Shown here: in pieces, positions 1 to 10,953 of the stretch
How the letters are laid out: the number at the start of each line of letters is the position of its first letter
How positions within the stretch are numbered: the stretch's first letter is position 1
Assembly: GCA_919901855.1 (NCBI GenBank)
Contig: CAKKQC010000042.1
Span: 124,001-188,000, forward strand
DNA length: 64,000 nt
Direction of reading: 5' to 3'
DNA from: a bacterium
GTDB taxonomy: Bacteria; Oederibacteriota; CAKKQC01
Position numbers and translations under genes: made by a program
The notes under the pieces: model-generated
Database searches by the model: none
What the model was told of the DNA's origin: nothing
What the model saw: only the letters and a program-made list of their open reading frames with translations

Positions 1-1
1 G

Positions 2-631
2 GAGTCCCCGGACGCGGGCGCAATCGCGAAGCGGTTCCGCCAGCTCGGGATCACGGCCGTCGTGCTCAACCACGTGACGAGCGAGTACCGGGGTGAGATC
101 ACGCAGATCGCCTTCCCCTGGCCGCCGGCGGCCCTCGCGCGCTGGCGCGAGTTCTGGGGACGGTGGGCCGAGATCCTACCGGCACCCTCTTCGCCCGACG
201 CCGAGAACGGCGGGTTCGCCTTCTACCGCCTGCGCCGCACGCCGGGCGCCCCGGCGAAGGCCCTGGCTTTCCTGCCCGGCACCGAGGGGCTGGGAGTCGA
301 CGCCCGGGGCGAAGGCCCGGCCGCCACGGCCCGACGCCTGGCCGCCGTTCTCCAGTTCGCGCCCGGCGTCGCCCAGCTCCAATCGAGGCTCTGGACCGCC
401 CTGCTGGGCGCGCACGCGTACCGGGAAGCAGAGACCTGGATCCGGAACGGGCTGTCCCTCGGGTTCCGCAGCGCCGACGTCTGGGCCAGCCTGGGCACCG
501 CGCTCCGGGGCCAGGGGCGATTCCGGGAGGCGGCCGATGCCTTTCGCCGGGCGCAGGCCCTCGACCCGGCCCGGCCCCTCTATGCGCGGTTGGCCGCCGA
601 ATGCGAGGCGCAGCCGGCCCAAGACAGGTAG
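2..631 (+). CDS. C-terminal part of a TPR-containing protein (5' end outside window)
   Basis: The reading frame is open from the window edge to a TAG at 629-631, giving 209 visible residues. The first part (LGITAVVLNHV, then a tryptophan-rich stretch with WREFWGRW) resembles the soluble tail of membrane glycosyltransferase-like proteins, but that is only a resemblance. The last ~90 residues form about two tetratricopeptide repeats (AYREAETWIRNGLSLG; GRFREAADAFRRAQALDP). It lies 36 bases before kdsA on the same strand. The catalytic part, if there is one, lies upstream, so no specific function can be given. Confidence 0.6.
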   Translation, partial: ESPDAGAIAKRFRQLGITAVVLNHVTSEYRGEITQIAFPWPPAALARWREFWGRWAEILPAPSSPDAENGGFAFYRLRRTPGAPAKALAFLPGTEGLGVDARGEGPAATARRLAAVLQFAPGVAQLQSRLWTALLGAHAYREAETWIRNGLSLGFRSADVWASLGTALRGQGRFREAADAFRRAQALDPARPLYARLAAECEAQPAQDR

Positions 632-655
632 TTGCAGGTTCCTCTTCCGGGGCGG

Positions 656-661
656 GACAAT
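656..661 (+). promoter_or_regulatory. Possible -10 element for kdsA
   Basis: GACAAT ends 6 nt before the kdsA ATG, the same spacing as the clearer TANNNT elements elsewhere. It lacks the first T, and the upstream gene is only 36 bases away, so read-through is equally possible. Confidence 0.3.
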
Positions 662-667
662 GGACGC

Positions 668-1519
668 ATGCTGACCCGTTCCATCCGTCTCGGCTCGCGC
701 CTGCGCATCGGCGGGGGCGCTCCGCTCGCCCTTATCGCGGGGCCGTGCGTCATCGAGGGCGAGACGTTCACCCTCCGGCTCGCGGAGCGGCTCGCGGCGC
801 TCGCCAGCCGGCGCCGCATCCCGCTTGTCTTCAAAGCATCCTTCGACAAGGCGAACCGGACGTCCGGCGCCTCGTTCCGCGGGCCGGGCCTCGGCGAGGG
901 ACTCCGGATCCTGGCGCGGATTCGTCGTGCAACCGGCCTGCCCGTCACGACCGATGTCCACGAGACCCGCCAGGTCCCGGCGGCGGCCGAAGCCGTGGAC
1001 CTGCTCCAGATTCCCGCGTTCCTCGCCCGGCAGACGGACCTCCTGGCGGCGGCCGGCCGGGCCGGCCGGCCCGTGAACCTCAAGAAGGCCCAGTTCATGG
1101 CGCCCGAGGACATGGCACACGCGGTGGCCAAGGTTCGCGCCGCCGGGGCGCGCGACGTCCTCGTGACCGAGCGGGGCACGAGCTTCGGGTACCACAACCT
1201 CGTCGTGGACATGCGCTCCCTCGAGGCCCTGCGCCGCCTGCCGGCGGCCGTCGTCTTCGACGCCACGCACTCAGTCCAGCGGCCCGCAGGACTGGGCGCG
1301 TCCTCGGGCGGTGACCGCGAATACGTACCGGCCCTCGTCCGGGCCGCGTGCGCGGTCGGCGTGGACGCCCTCTTCCTCGAGGTGCACCCCGACCCCGCGC
1401 GGGCGAAGTCGGACGGCACCAATGCGTGGCCGCTCCGCGACCTCGAGGCACTCTGGGACCAGGCGCTGGCGGCGGACGCGGTGGCCCGTTCCGTGCGGCG
1501 ACCCGGGAGTCGGCCATGA
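668..1519 (+). CDS. kdsA: 3-deoxy-8-phosphooctulonate synthase (Kdo-8-P synthase)
   Basis: Condenses phosphoenolpyruvate with arabinose-5-phosphate to Kdo-8-phosphate, in the cytoplasm, the first committed step of Kdo for the LPS inner core. The 283-residue protein has the family blocks in order: AGPCVIEG (25-32), FKASFDKANRTS, TDVHE, LQIPAFLARQTDLL, NLKKAQFMAPEDM and TERGTSFGYHNLVVDM. Cys27 in the GPC block is the feature of the metal-dependent class of KdsA; non-metal enzymes have Asn there. The ATG at 668 is chosen over an upstream TTG at 632 because family homology starts just after it. Its stop overlaps gmhA by ATGA, starting the LPS core operon. Confidence 0.95.
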   Translation: MLTRSIRLGSRLRIGGGAPLALIAGPCVIEGETFTLRLAERLAALASRRRIPLVFKASFDKANRTSGASFRGPGLGEGLRILARIRRATGLPVTTDVHETRQVPAAAEAVDLLQIPAFLARQTDLLAAAGRAGRPVNLKKAQFMAPEDMAHAVAKVRAAGARDVLVTERGTSFGYHNLVVDMRSLEALRRLPAAVVFDATHSVQRPAGLGASSGGDREYVPALVRAACAVGVDALFLEVHPDPARAKSDGTNAWPLRDLEALWDQALAADAVARSVRRPGSRP

Positions 1520-2094
1520 CCCCCGCCAGGCTCGCCGCCGCCCGGTTGCGCGAGAGCGCCCGGGTCAAGCTCGCGGTGGCCCGGACCCACGGGGCCGTCT
1601 TCGACCGGGCGTCGGCTCTCATCGTGGACGCCCTCCGCGGCGGCCGAACCGTGCTCTTCTGCGGGAACGGCGGCAGTGCCGCCGATGCCCAGCACCTCGC
1701 GACCGAGTTCAGCGGCCGCTTCCTCCGGGAACGGCGGGCGCTCGCCGCAGTCGCGCTCACGACCGACTCGTCCGCGCTGACCGCCATCTCGAACGACTAC
1801 GGGTTCGACCGGGTGTTCGCAAGGCAGATCGAGGCGATCGGCCGTCCGGGGGATGTCCTGGTCGCGCTGTCCACCTCCGGCCGGTCCCCGAACATGCTGA
1901 AGGCGATCCGCGCGGCGCGCCGCCGTGGCATCGCCGTCGTCGGGCTCACGGGCGCGAAGGGCCGGGCGTTCGCCCGGCTCTGCGACGCGGCCTTCGTCGT
2001 GCCTCATGCGCTGTCGCCCCGCATCCAGGAGGCCCATATCGCAATCGGCCACGTGCTCTGCGAGATCGCGGAGACGGCGCTCACCGATGGCTGA
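1516..2094 (+). CDS. gmhA: Sedoheptulose-7-phosphate isomerase
   Basis: Converts sedoheptulose-7-phosphate to D-glycero-D-manno-heptose-7-phosphate, the first step of ADP-heptose synthesis. The 192-residue protein is one SIS domain, the normal length for GmhA. It has LFCGNGGSAADAQHLATEF near residue 48-66, LTTDSSALTAISNDYGF, and LSTSGRSPNMLKAI for the phosphosugar site. The C-terminal EAHIAIGHVLCEIAE carries the Glu/His pair typical of GmhA. It starts inside the kdsA stop (ATGA) and runs 8 bases into the heptose kinase gene, so translation is probably coupled. Confidence 0.93.
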   Translation: MTPARLAAARLRESARVKLAVARTHGAVFDRASALIVDALRGGRTVLFCGNGGSAADAQHLATEFSGRFLRERRALAAVALTTDSSALTAISNDYGFDRVFARQIEAIGRPGDVLVALSTSGRSPNMLKAIRAARRRGIAVVGLTGAKGRAFARLCDAAFVVPHALSPRIQEAHIAIGHVLCEIAETALTDG

Positions 2095-3055
2095 CCGCCG
2101 TCTGGCCTCCCTCCTGTCCCGGTTCGCCGGCAAGAGGATACTCGTGGTGGGCGACGTCATTCTGGACGAGTACCTGCTCGGCGACGTCAGCCGAATCTCG
2201 CCCGAGGCCCCGATCCCGGTAGTTCAGTTGCGCGAAGAATCCGTGACGCTGGGGGCGGCGGGCTACACGGCATCCCACGTCCAGCACCTGGGGGGCCGCG
2301 CCCTCCTCTGCGGTGTGGTCGGCGACGACGACGCCGGGGCCCGGCTCAGGAGCCTGGTGCGCGAGCGCGGGATCGACGCGGCGGGAATCGTGACCGACCG
2401 CTCCCGGCCCACGACCATCAAGACCCGCATCATCGCCCAGCACCAGCAGATGCTGCGCATCGATCGCGAGAACACGTCCCCGGTGTCCGCAGCGGACACC
2501 GGCGCCATGCTTTCATCCATTGAGCGGGCAATGCCCTCCGTCGACGGCGTCATCTGTTCCGACTACGACAAGGGCGCATTCACTCCGGCCCTCATCCGGG
2601 GTATCCTCCGGGCCGCCCGGCGCGCCCGGGTGCCGGTCGCCGTCAACCCGAAGCCGCGGCTCACGCTCGCGTTCCGGGGAGCCACGGTCCTGAGCCTGAA
2701 CCTTTCCGAGGCGTCTGCCGTCCTGCATAATGCCCTGCCGGACCTTGCTGCGCTCGTCCGCGGGGGGGCGGAACTCCGGAAACGGCTCAGGAGCGCGGGC
2801 GTGATCGTCACGCGCCACTCCGACGGCCTCGTCTGCTTCGGCCCGGGACGTCCGCTCGTGATCCCGGCCCGCGCGCGCGAAGTCTTCGACGTCACCGGCG
2901 CGGGCGACACCGTGATCGCCGTGACCGCCATGGGGCTGGCCTCCGGCGGGCGGCTCGCCGACTCCATCCAGCTCGCGAACGTGGCCGCCGGAATCGAGGT
3001 GGGCAAACTCGGTTGCGCCCTCGTGAGCCGGGAGGAGATTGGGAGGGAGCTGTGA
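2087..3055 (+). CDS. hldE1 (rfaE1): D-glycero-beta-D-manno-heptose-7-phosphate kinase (HldE kinase domain as separate protein)
   Basis: Phosphorylates heptose-7-phosphate at C1 with ATP. The 322-residue protein is a PfkB/ribokinase-fold kinase: N-terminal ILVVGDVILDEYLLGDVSRISPEAP, the AGYTASHVQHLG substrate-side motif, and the C-terminal ATP/catalytic motif DVTGAGDTVIA. Escherichia coli fuses this activity to the adenylyltransferase in one HldE polypeptide. Here the two halves are separate genes flanking the FecR/barrel gene. The start overlaps gmhA by 8 bases, and the stop forms GTGA with the next gene. Confidence 0.92.
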   Translation: MADRRLASLLSRFAGKRILVVGDVILDEYLLGDVSRISPEAPIPVVQLREESVTLGAAGYTASHVQHLGGRALLCGVVGDDDAGARLRSLVRERGIDAAGIVTDRSRPTTIKTRIIAQHQQMLRIDRENTSPVSAADTGAMLSSIERAMPSVDGVICSDYDKGAFTPALIRGILRAARRARVPVAVNPKPRLTLAFRGATVLSLNLSEASAVLHNALPDLAALVRGGAELRKRLRSAGVIVTRHSDGLVCFGPGRPLVIPARAREVFDVTGAGDTVIAVTAMGLASGGRLADSIQLANVAAGIEVGKLGCALVSREEIGREL

Positions 3056-4728
3056 CCCGAACCACCGTCCTCATCACGTTCCTGCTCCTCTTCTCAGGCG
3101 GGACCTCCCCCGCATCTGCCGCCGAGCCCGTCGCGACCATCACGGAAATGCACGGCCTGGTCCGGATCGAGCGGGGCGCCGCGCGGGAGATCTCCGCGGC
3201 CGAATTGAGCGCCCCCGTGTTCCCTGGAGACGCCGTCATCACGCTGGCCGAGAGCCGGGCCCGACTGCAGTTCGCCGACGGGACGCGTCTCTCGCTCGGC
3301 CCCTCGAGCCGGATGCATATCGCCCTCCCCTCCGGTCGGACCCGGCGCCTCTCGCTGGCCGCCGGCTTCGCCCGGTTCTGGGCCGCGAAACTGCCCGGGG
3401 GCCTCGAAGTCTCGACGCCGACCGCGATCGCGGCGGTCAAGGGCACGGACTTCGCGCTCGCGGTCTCCGACGCCGCGACGGACATCTCCGTCGTCGAAGG
3501 CGAAGTCCTGTGCCAGGACCGGGAACGCCGGTACGCGGTCGTCATGCGCGGGGGAGAGACCGCACGCTGGGACCGCAACGGGCTGTGGACGCCCGTTCGG
3601 CCCCTTCGTTCCGGCGAGCGCGACGCCCTGGAGGGCGGCCAGGTTTCCACCCCGCCGCCCTCCCTGCGCCTGGGTGGCTACGTCACGTTCGACTACGTCC
3701 GGCCGCTGGCCAAGGGCGCGGCGGACACCTTCTCGAACCCCTGGACGAGCCTCCAGGCTTCATCGACGCTGGGGCCATCGGCCCACACTTTCTGGGAGAT
3801 CTGGCTGACCCAGGGGGGGAACGACCAGCTCCTCTCCGCGGACGGCCACGGGCGCCTGGACCTCCTGCAAGCGTGGGTCGAGGTTTCCCCCTTCGCCTCG
3901 ACCCGCGGTCCCGCGCCCCTGTCCCTGCGGGCCGGCGTCCTCCCGGTCCCCGTGGGACTCCTCAACCGGGACCACGACCTCCCCCGACGGACCTTCACCG
4001 GCTTCCCCGCCTGGAACGACTGGATCGTCCCGGTGCCATGGCGTGACCTCGGTGTGCAGGTGACGTCGGGCTGGGACCTCCCCGCCGGCACGGTCCGCCT
4101 TGAAGCCGCCGTGATCAACGGATTGCAGCTCGAGTCCACGACGATCTTCGACGGGTGGCAACCGGTCCGGTCCCGCCAGCGGTTCCTGTGGTGGGCCCGG
4201 CCCAGCGAGGACGAGCGCTCCTTCGGGCGGGACAACAACGGGAACAAGGCGCTGGCCGGACGGTTCGGCTGGACCGTGCCGGGGCTCGCGGCCGGCCTCT
4301 CTGCGTACTCTGGTCGCGCCGGAGCGTACAACGTCAACCAGATCGCGATCGTTCAGGGCGACCTCGCCGCTGCGATCGAGCTCGGCGGATGGCGGGTGGC
4401 GACCCGGGGCGAGGCGGGCCGGGCGACACTCGCTCTTGCCCCCGGACAACCGGCCGGCCTCTGGGGCGACTGGCCGGTGGCGGGAGGCTACGCCGAACTG
4501 GAGGCAGCCCCACCGTTCGCTCCCATATCGCTCGGCATCGCCGCCGCCCCGATGTTCCATGGCCGCCTGTTCGGCCGGCGCATCCGCGACGATTATCGCG
4601 TCGCCATCGCGATCCGGGCGGTTCCGGGCGCCGTCCTCAAGATCGAAGGCCGGCGCATCCGGTCGCGGGGCCCGGCGGGATGGACGTCGGCCGACCTCCT
4701 GGATTGCCAGGTCTCGGCGTTCTGGTGA
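3052..4728 (+). CDS. FecR-domain protein with C-terminal beta-barrel-like region
   Basis: A 558-residue exported protein starting at GTG 3052 inside the hldE1 stop, with a purine-rich ribosome site at 3041-3049. Residues 1-24 are a signal peptide ending ASAA. Residues ~28-140 match a FecR domain (VFPGDAVITLAESRARLQFADG, then a repeat-like TAIAAVKGTDFAL). From ~210 on, the sequence alternates polar and aromatic residues (LRLGGYVTFDYVRP, LSLRAGVLPVPVGLLNRDHD) like a porin, and it ends in Trp, as outer-membrane barrels often end in an aromatic. It lies inside the heptose operon between the two HldE halves, so a role in outer-membrane or LPS assembly or sensing is inferred. The function is unknown. 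Confidence 0.75.
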   Translation: MTRTTVLITFLLLFSGGTSPASAAEPVATITEMHGLVRIERGAAREISAAELSAPVFPGDAVITLAESRARLQFADGTRLSLGPSSRMHIALPSGRTRRLSLAAGFARFWAAKLPGGLEVSTPTAIAAVKGTDFALAVSDAATDISVVEGEVLCQDRERRYAVVMRGGETARWDRNGLWTPVRPLRSGERDALEGGQVSTPPPSLRLGGYVTFDYVRPLAKGAADTFSNPWTSLQASSTLGPSAHTFWEIWLTQGGNDQLLSADGHGRLDLLQAWVEVSPFASTRGPAPLSLRAGVLPVPVGLLNRDHDLPRRTFTGFPAWNDWIVPVPWRDLGVQVTSGWDLPAGTVRLEAAVINGLQLESTTIFDGWQPVRSRQRFLWWARPSEDERSFGRDNNGNKALAGRFGWTVPGLAAGLSAYSGRAGAYNVNQIAIVQGDLAAAIELGGWRVATRGEAGRATLALAPGQPAGLWGDWPVAGGYAELEAAPPFAPISLGIAAAPMFHGRLFGRRIRDDYRVAIAIRAVPGAVLKIEGRRIRSRGPAGWTSADLLDCQVSAFW

Positions 4729-5221
4729 GCCGCATCGTCCGCCGCGGAGGCGCCGTCCCGCTGGAACGACTCCTCCCTTCCCTTAAGGCCGCCCGGGCTC
4801 GCGGCCGGCGCATCGTCTTCACGAACGGCGTATTCGACCTCCTCCACGTCGGGCACGCCCGCTACCTCGCGGCCGCCCGGGCGACCGGCGACCTCCTGGT
4901 CGTCGGGCTGAACTCCGACGCCTCCGTGCGCCGGATCAAGGGCCCGAAACGGCCCATCGTCCCGGAAGCCGAGCGGGCCGAGATGCTCATGTCCCTGCGC
5001 AGCGTCGACCATGTCGTCGTATTCGGTGACGACACGCCCGAGCGCCTGATCCGCGCGATCCGGCCCGACGTGCTGGTCAAAGGAGCCGACTGGGCTCCGG
5101 GGAAGATCGTGGGAGCCGACGCCGTGAAGGCCGCCGGCGGCCGCGTGGTCCGGGTGCGGCTCGCCCGGGGACGGTCCACGACCGCCCTGGTCGGCCGCAT
5201 CGCGAGCCGGTACACCCGGTG

Positions 5222-5222
<1 letters not shown>
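4725..5222 (+). CDS. hldE2 (rfaE2): D-glycero-beta-D-manno-heptose 1-phosphate adenylyltransferase
   Basis: Transfers AMP to heptose-1-phosphate to give ADP-D-glycero-heptose. The 165-residue protein is a cytidylyltransferase-like nucleotidyltransferase: FTNGVFDLLHVGHARYL (contains the HVGH site), then GLNSDASVRRIKGPKRPI and a late VLVKGADW. The GTG at 4725 overlaps the preceding stop as GTGA, and the family start follows closely (GGAVPLERLL). The phosphatase GmhB, needed between kinase and transferase, is not in the window. Confidence 0.92.
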
Positions 5223-8069
<2,847 letters not shown>

Positions 8070-8071
8070 GG

Positions 8072-8308
8072 ATGGCACGCACCCGCGGTACACGCACCGG
8101 GCACGTGGGAGGGCTCTCCTTCCTGCTGGCCTTCTTCGGGTTCTTCGCGCTTCTTTCGGTGGCGGCGCTGATCCGGCTTCAGGGCAATCCAATCTTCCTG
8201 TTCACGCTCCTGCTCTGCGTCGCCAGCCTGGTCACGATCTGGCGGCTGGACCAGGAAGATGGATCGCGCCCCCGGTCGACGCCCGTTCGCGCCGCCCGCC
8301 GCCGGTAG
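8072..8308 (+). CDS. Small two-helix membrane protein, unknown function
   Basis: A 78-residue protein starting two bases after the RNase H stop. A basic N-terminus (ARTRGTRTGH) is followed by two hydrophobic segments at ~15-35 (GLSFLLAFFGFFALLSVAAL) and ~42-58 (IFLFTLLLCVASLVTIW), then a basic tail. The same codon style and spacing as its neighbours argue that it is real. No family is recognised; it closes the operon. Confidence 0.6.
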   Translation: MARTRGTRTGHVGGLSFLLAFFGFFALLSVAALIRLQGNPIFLFTLLLCVASLVTIWRLDQEDGSRPRSTPVRAARRR

Positions 8309-8691
8309 CCTCCCCGAACCACGATTCCGCTGGCCGCCACGCCCCGGGCGTCCCGCCCGTCGTGTTGAACCCCGCGGTGACATCTGGTATGAGTAGAGGT
8401 GTCATCGCCGTCAGGCCAGAGGGAGGGCTGACAGATGCCGGCGGGCGGGCCTGGAGCCGCTCGCGGGGTTCATCTTCGTGGCGCATCTCGCCAATCCCCC
8501 CTCCTTGGGTGCCCGGCAGTCAGGCGGCATGAGGAGGACCAGGACAACCGGTTTCGTTCTAACGTGGGGTGTCGGCGAGCCCCCGGAGGATCTGCGAGCC
8601 AAGCTCCCTCTCGATCCCACCCAAAGGCTCAGCCACCGGGTGTGTAGTACAACTGCTCCCCAGATTGCTCCCGGCGCCCCCAGCTTCGTAC

Positions 8692-8726
8692 CCGAGGGGG
8701 GGAACCAAATGGTTCCCCCCCTTCGG
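8692..8726. terminator. Strong GC-rich hairpin
   Basis: GGGGGGGAACC (8696-8706) and GGTTCCCCCCC (8711-8721) pair perfectly around an AAAT loop. With one bulged T the stem extends to 8692/8726 (CCGA with TCGG). There is no T-run on either side, so it is either a non-canonical terminator or a repeat-element palindrome. Confidence 0.45.
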
Positions 8727-8810
8727 CGTTCGGCATTTGACATCTGAGTCAGCTGTATGCCTCCCTGCTCCCCCCCTCCTAATTCCAATCTCAATCACAG
8801 CACTCACTGA

Positions 8811-8816
8811 TAAGAT
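8811..8816 (+). promoter_or_regulatory. -10 element of the aldolase gene
   Basis: TAAGAT lies 7 nt before the ATG at 8824, with no ribosome site between them. This fits a leaderless transcript. No clear -35 is seen. Confidence 0.5.
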
Positions 8817-8823
8817 ACGAGCC

Positions 8824-9690
8824 ATGAACACGACGAAATTCGCGGGAGTCTTCGTTGCCACCATCACGCCGTACGACGCGCGGGGAGCCGTGGATGCCGC
8901 CGCCGCGCGAGCGCTGACGCAGTACCTCGTCGGCAATGGGGTCCACGGCATCTGCCCCGTCGGGACGACGGGCGAGTTCCCGCTACTCACCCGGGAGGAG
9001 AAGGCGCTCGCCGGCCGAGCCGCGTGCGAAGGCGCGGCCGGCAGGGTCCCCGTCGTCGCGGGCGCCTGGGGCGCGACGGCCGATGAACGCATCTGGCTCG
9101 CGAAGCAGGCCGAGGCCGCAGGGGCCTCCGCGATCTTCCTCACCGTGCCATATTTCTTCGCGTCCCCGCCCGCGTATCTGCTGGAGTGGTACCGGGGCGT
9201 GCGCCGGGCCGTCTCCCTCCCCCTGCTCGCCTACAACATCCCCCAGTGCACGGCCAACGAGATCCCGCTGGACGTGCTGGACACGCTCGCCGCGGAAGGC
9301 ACCATCCAGGGGTACAAGGATTCCTCGCACGATCCCGGGCGGCTCGAGGCGATCGTGAAGCTACTCAAGGGCCGGATCGCCGTGTTCGGCGGGAGCGAGG
9401 GCCTCTTCGCCCGGTCGCGCGAACTCGGCACGGACGGCGTCATCTCCGGCGCCGCGAACGTATACCCGAAGACGGTCCTGGCCGTCTGGCAGGGCGACCG
9501 GGCGGCCGTCGACCGTCTCGCGCGGATCAAGACCGGCCTCCAGAAACACGGAACCTTCGCGTCCCTGAAATACGTTCTCACCTTGCGGGGCATGGCGGTG
9601 GGAACCACGCGGGAGCCGATTGCCCCCGTCAGCGACGCCGGGAAGAGGGATCTCGAAGCGCTCGAAAAGGAGTTCGGCAAGGACCTTTAA
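8824..9690 (+). CDS. DapA/NanA-family class I aldolase (dihydrodipicolinate synthase-like)
   Basis: A 288-residue TIM-barrel Schiff-base aldolase. Key residues are visible: GTTGE (47-51), Tyr137 in LLAYNIP and the lysine Lys165 in GYKDSS. The family uses pyruvate to form or cleave 2-keto acids. Members include dihydrodipicolinate synthase, N-acetylneuraminate lyase and keto-deoxy sugar-acid aldolases. No lysine-pathway gene is nearby, while many sugar-handling genes are, so sugar-acid metabolism is at least as likely as lysine synthesis. The gene is preceded by TAAGAT and shares 4 bases (TTAA) with the stop of the convergent acyltransferase gene. Confidence 0.85.
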   Translation: MNTTKFAGVFVATITPYDARGAVDAAAARALTQYLVGNGVHGICPVGTTGEFPLLTREEKALAGRAACEGAAGRVPVVAGAWGATADERIWLAKQAEAAGASAIFLTVPYFFASPPAYLLEWYRGVRRAVSLPLLAYNIPQCTANEIPLDVLDTLAAEGTIQGYKDSSHDPGRLEAIVKLLKGRIAVFGGSEGLFARSRELGTDGVISGAANVYPKTVLAVWQGDRAAVDRLARIKTGLQKHGTFASLKYVLTLRGMAVGTTREPIAPVSDAGKRDLEALEKEFGKDL

Positions 9691-10610
9691 GGGACTCTCG
9701 CATCCTCCTGGCGGTCCAGGTCCTTCCAGCGCCGGTGCACCCAGAACCAGGCTCCGGGGTCCTCGCGGATCCACCCCTCGACGCAGGCGGTCAGCCGGGC
9801 CGTGCACGCCGTCAGGGCTTCCCGCGACCGGTCGGCCGGGGGCTCGATCGGAGGATCGATCGTGAGGCGGAACCGGCCCGGCGAGACGCGCGTGAGACGC
9901 ATGGGAACCAGGGGCGCCCCACTCCGGGCGGCGAGGAACGCGGCCCCGATCGCGGTGCGGGCGGGGTGCCCGAAGAACGGCACCACCACGCCGGCCGGGT
10001 AGTGCTGGTCGACCAGGAGGCATACACAACCGCCCCGTCCCAGCGCCTCGAGGCAGCGCCGCCCCGCGAGATGGCGGGGGGCGTCCTCGATGATGCCGCA
10101 CCCCGCCCGCGCCTGCCAGTCGGCGAACAGGGCCGCCACCCGGGGGTTCTTCGGCCGGCGGTAGAGGAAGCTCAGCGGCACGCCAAGCGTGGGCACCGCC
10201 ACGCCCAGCATCGGAAAGGGTCCGAAATGGGCGCTTACGCCCACAACGCCCTTTCCCCGGGCGACCGCGTTCTTGAGGTGCTCCTCGCCTCGCACCTCGA
10301 GCCGGGAGCCGAACCCGTTCGGGGGGAGACGGTAGAGCAGAGCCAGGTCCGTGAACGCGGTTGCGGCATGGACGTAGGCGTCCCGGAGGATGGCCCCGAG
10401 CTCCGGGTCGTTCCGGGACGTCCCGAACGCCCGGCGCAGGTTGCGCATCGCGACGCGGCGGCGCGACGGCACTGCGATCCGGGCCATGCCCGCGGCAGCC
10501 CTGGCGAGCCGGTCCGCGCCGCGATCCCCCAGCCGGCGGAGGACCGCGACCAGGGCGAGCAACACGGACGCCCCCAGCCAGTCGATGCTTCGTTTGATCA
10601 CCTTGGTCAT
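9687..10610 (-). CDS. LpxL/HtrB-family lysophospholipid or lipid A acyltransferase, altered motif
   Basis: A 307-residue inner-membrane acyltransferase of the LpxL/LpxM family, which adds a secondary acyl chain to Kdo-lipid A. An N-terminal hydrophobic helix (DWLGASVLLALVAVL) precedes the conserved RNLRRAFG, VGVSAHFGPFPMLG, SFLYRRPKNP, CLLVDQHYPAGVVVPFFG and WFWVHRRWK blocks. The family motif is H-X4-D/E, but here it reads HFGPFP, so the acidic residue is replaced by Pro. The enzyme may be altered or inactive. It is the last gene of the minus-strand operon 13032-9687; the ATG at 10610 is chosen because homology begins there. Confidence 0.82.
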   Translation of the reverse strand: MTKVIKRSIDWLGASVLLALVAVLRRLGDRGADRLARAAAGMARIAVPSRRRVAMRNLRRAFGTSRNDPELGAILRDAYVHAATAFTDLALLYRLPPNGFGSRLEVRGEEHLKNAVARGKGVVGVSAHFGPFPMLGVAVPTLGVPLSFLYRRPKNPRVAALFADWQARAGCGIIEDAPRHLAGRRCLEALGRGGCVCLLVDQHYPAGVVVPFFGHPARTAIGAAFLAARSGAPLVPMRLTRVSPGRFRLTIDPPIEPPADRSREALTACTARLTACVEGWIREDPGAWFWVHRRWKDLDRQEDARVP

Positions 10611-10647
10611 TATCGCCCAGCGGTCCAGCCACGCGCACGGTCGGCGG

Positions 10648-10911
10648 TCAGTTGTGCCGGGCGACCTTCTCCAGGAAGAGGGCGGGGTCCATGTGCGCCA
10701 GGGCCGGCACGTGGAACTGGGCCGCGAGCCTCGGCAGGATCGTCTTCCGGATGCCGGGCTCGAGCGGCCGGAGGAGCGTGAGCACCCGCAGGTGCCCAAA
10801 CCGGTCGAGGGCCGCCGTCACGTCCGGACTCATGGTCACGGTCCGCACGGCAGGCCCGCTGGACACCTCGATGGCCAGCGTGCCGTTGAGGCGGTCAACG
10901 AGCACCTTCAT
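10648..10911 (-). CDS. Small DUF2283-like protein
   Basis: An 87-residue protein starting at ATG 10911. The first half (MKVLVDRLNGTLAIEV, then FGHLRVLTLL) follows the layout of small DUF2283-like proteins: a short beta-strand repeat ending in G-x-L-x-x-x-x-hydrophobic. The match is by eye only. The second half is helical (IRKTILPRLAAQFHVPAL). It lies between the acyltransferase and the PIG-L gene, 37 and 42 bases away. Function unknown. Confidence 0.5.
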   Translation of the reverse strand: MKVLVDRLNGTLAIEVSSGPAVRTVTMSPDVTAALDRFGHLRVLTLLRPLEPGIRKTILPRLAAQFHVPALAHMDPALFLEKVARHN

Positions 10912-10953
10912 GGCTGTATAACGCGGTTCGGGCGGGAGAAGTTGCCCCGGGCT

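Larger units (their letters stand above)
8309..8823. other. 515-base gene-free region
   Basis: No open frame here has convincing coding character, and no tRNA-like sequence is seen. The last ~100 bases are clearly poorer in GC than the surroundings. The region holds the hairpin at 8692-8726 and, at its end, the -10 element of the aldolase gene. It may be a decayed gene or an interspersed repeat unit. Confidence 0.6.

Noticed and set aside
8737-8742. A perfect TTGACA
   Set aside because: No suitable -10 hexamer at 16-18 bases downstream; treated as chance.
8435-8794. Open frames on both strands in the 515-base gap
   Set aside because: No conserved motif, no promoter or ribosome site, low-complexity proline/arginine content.
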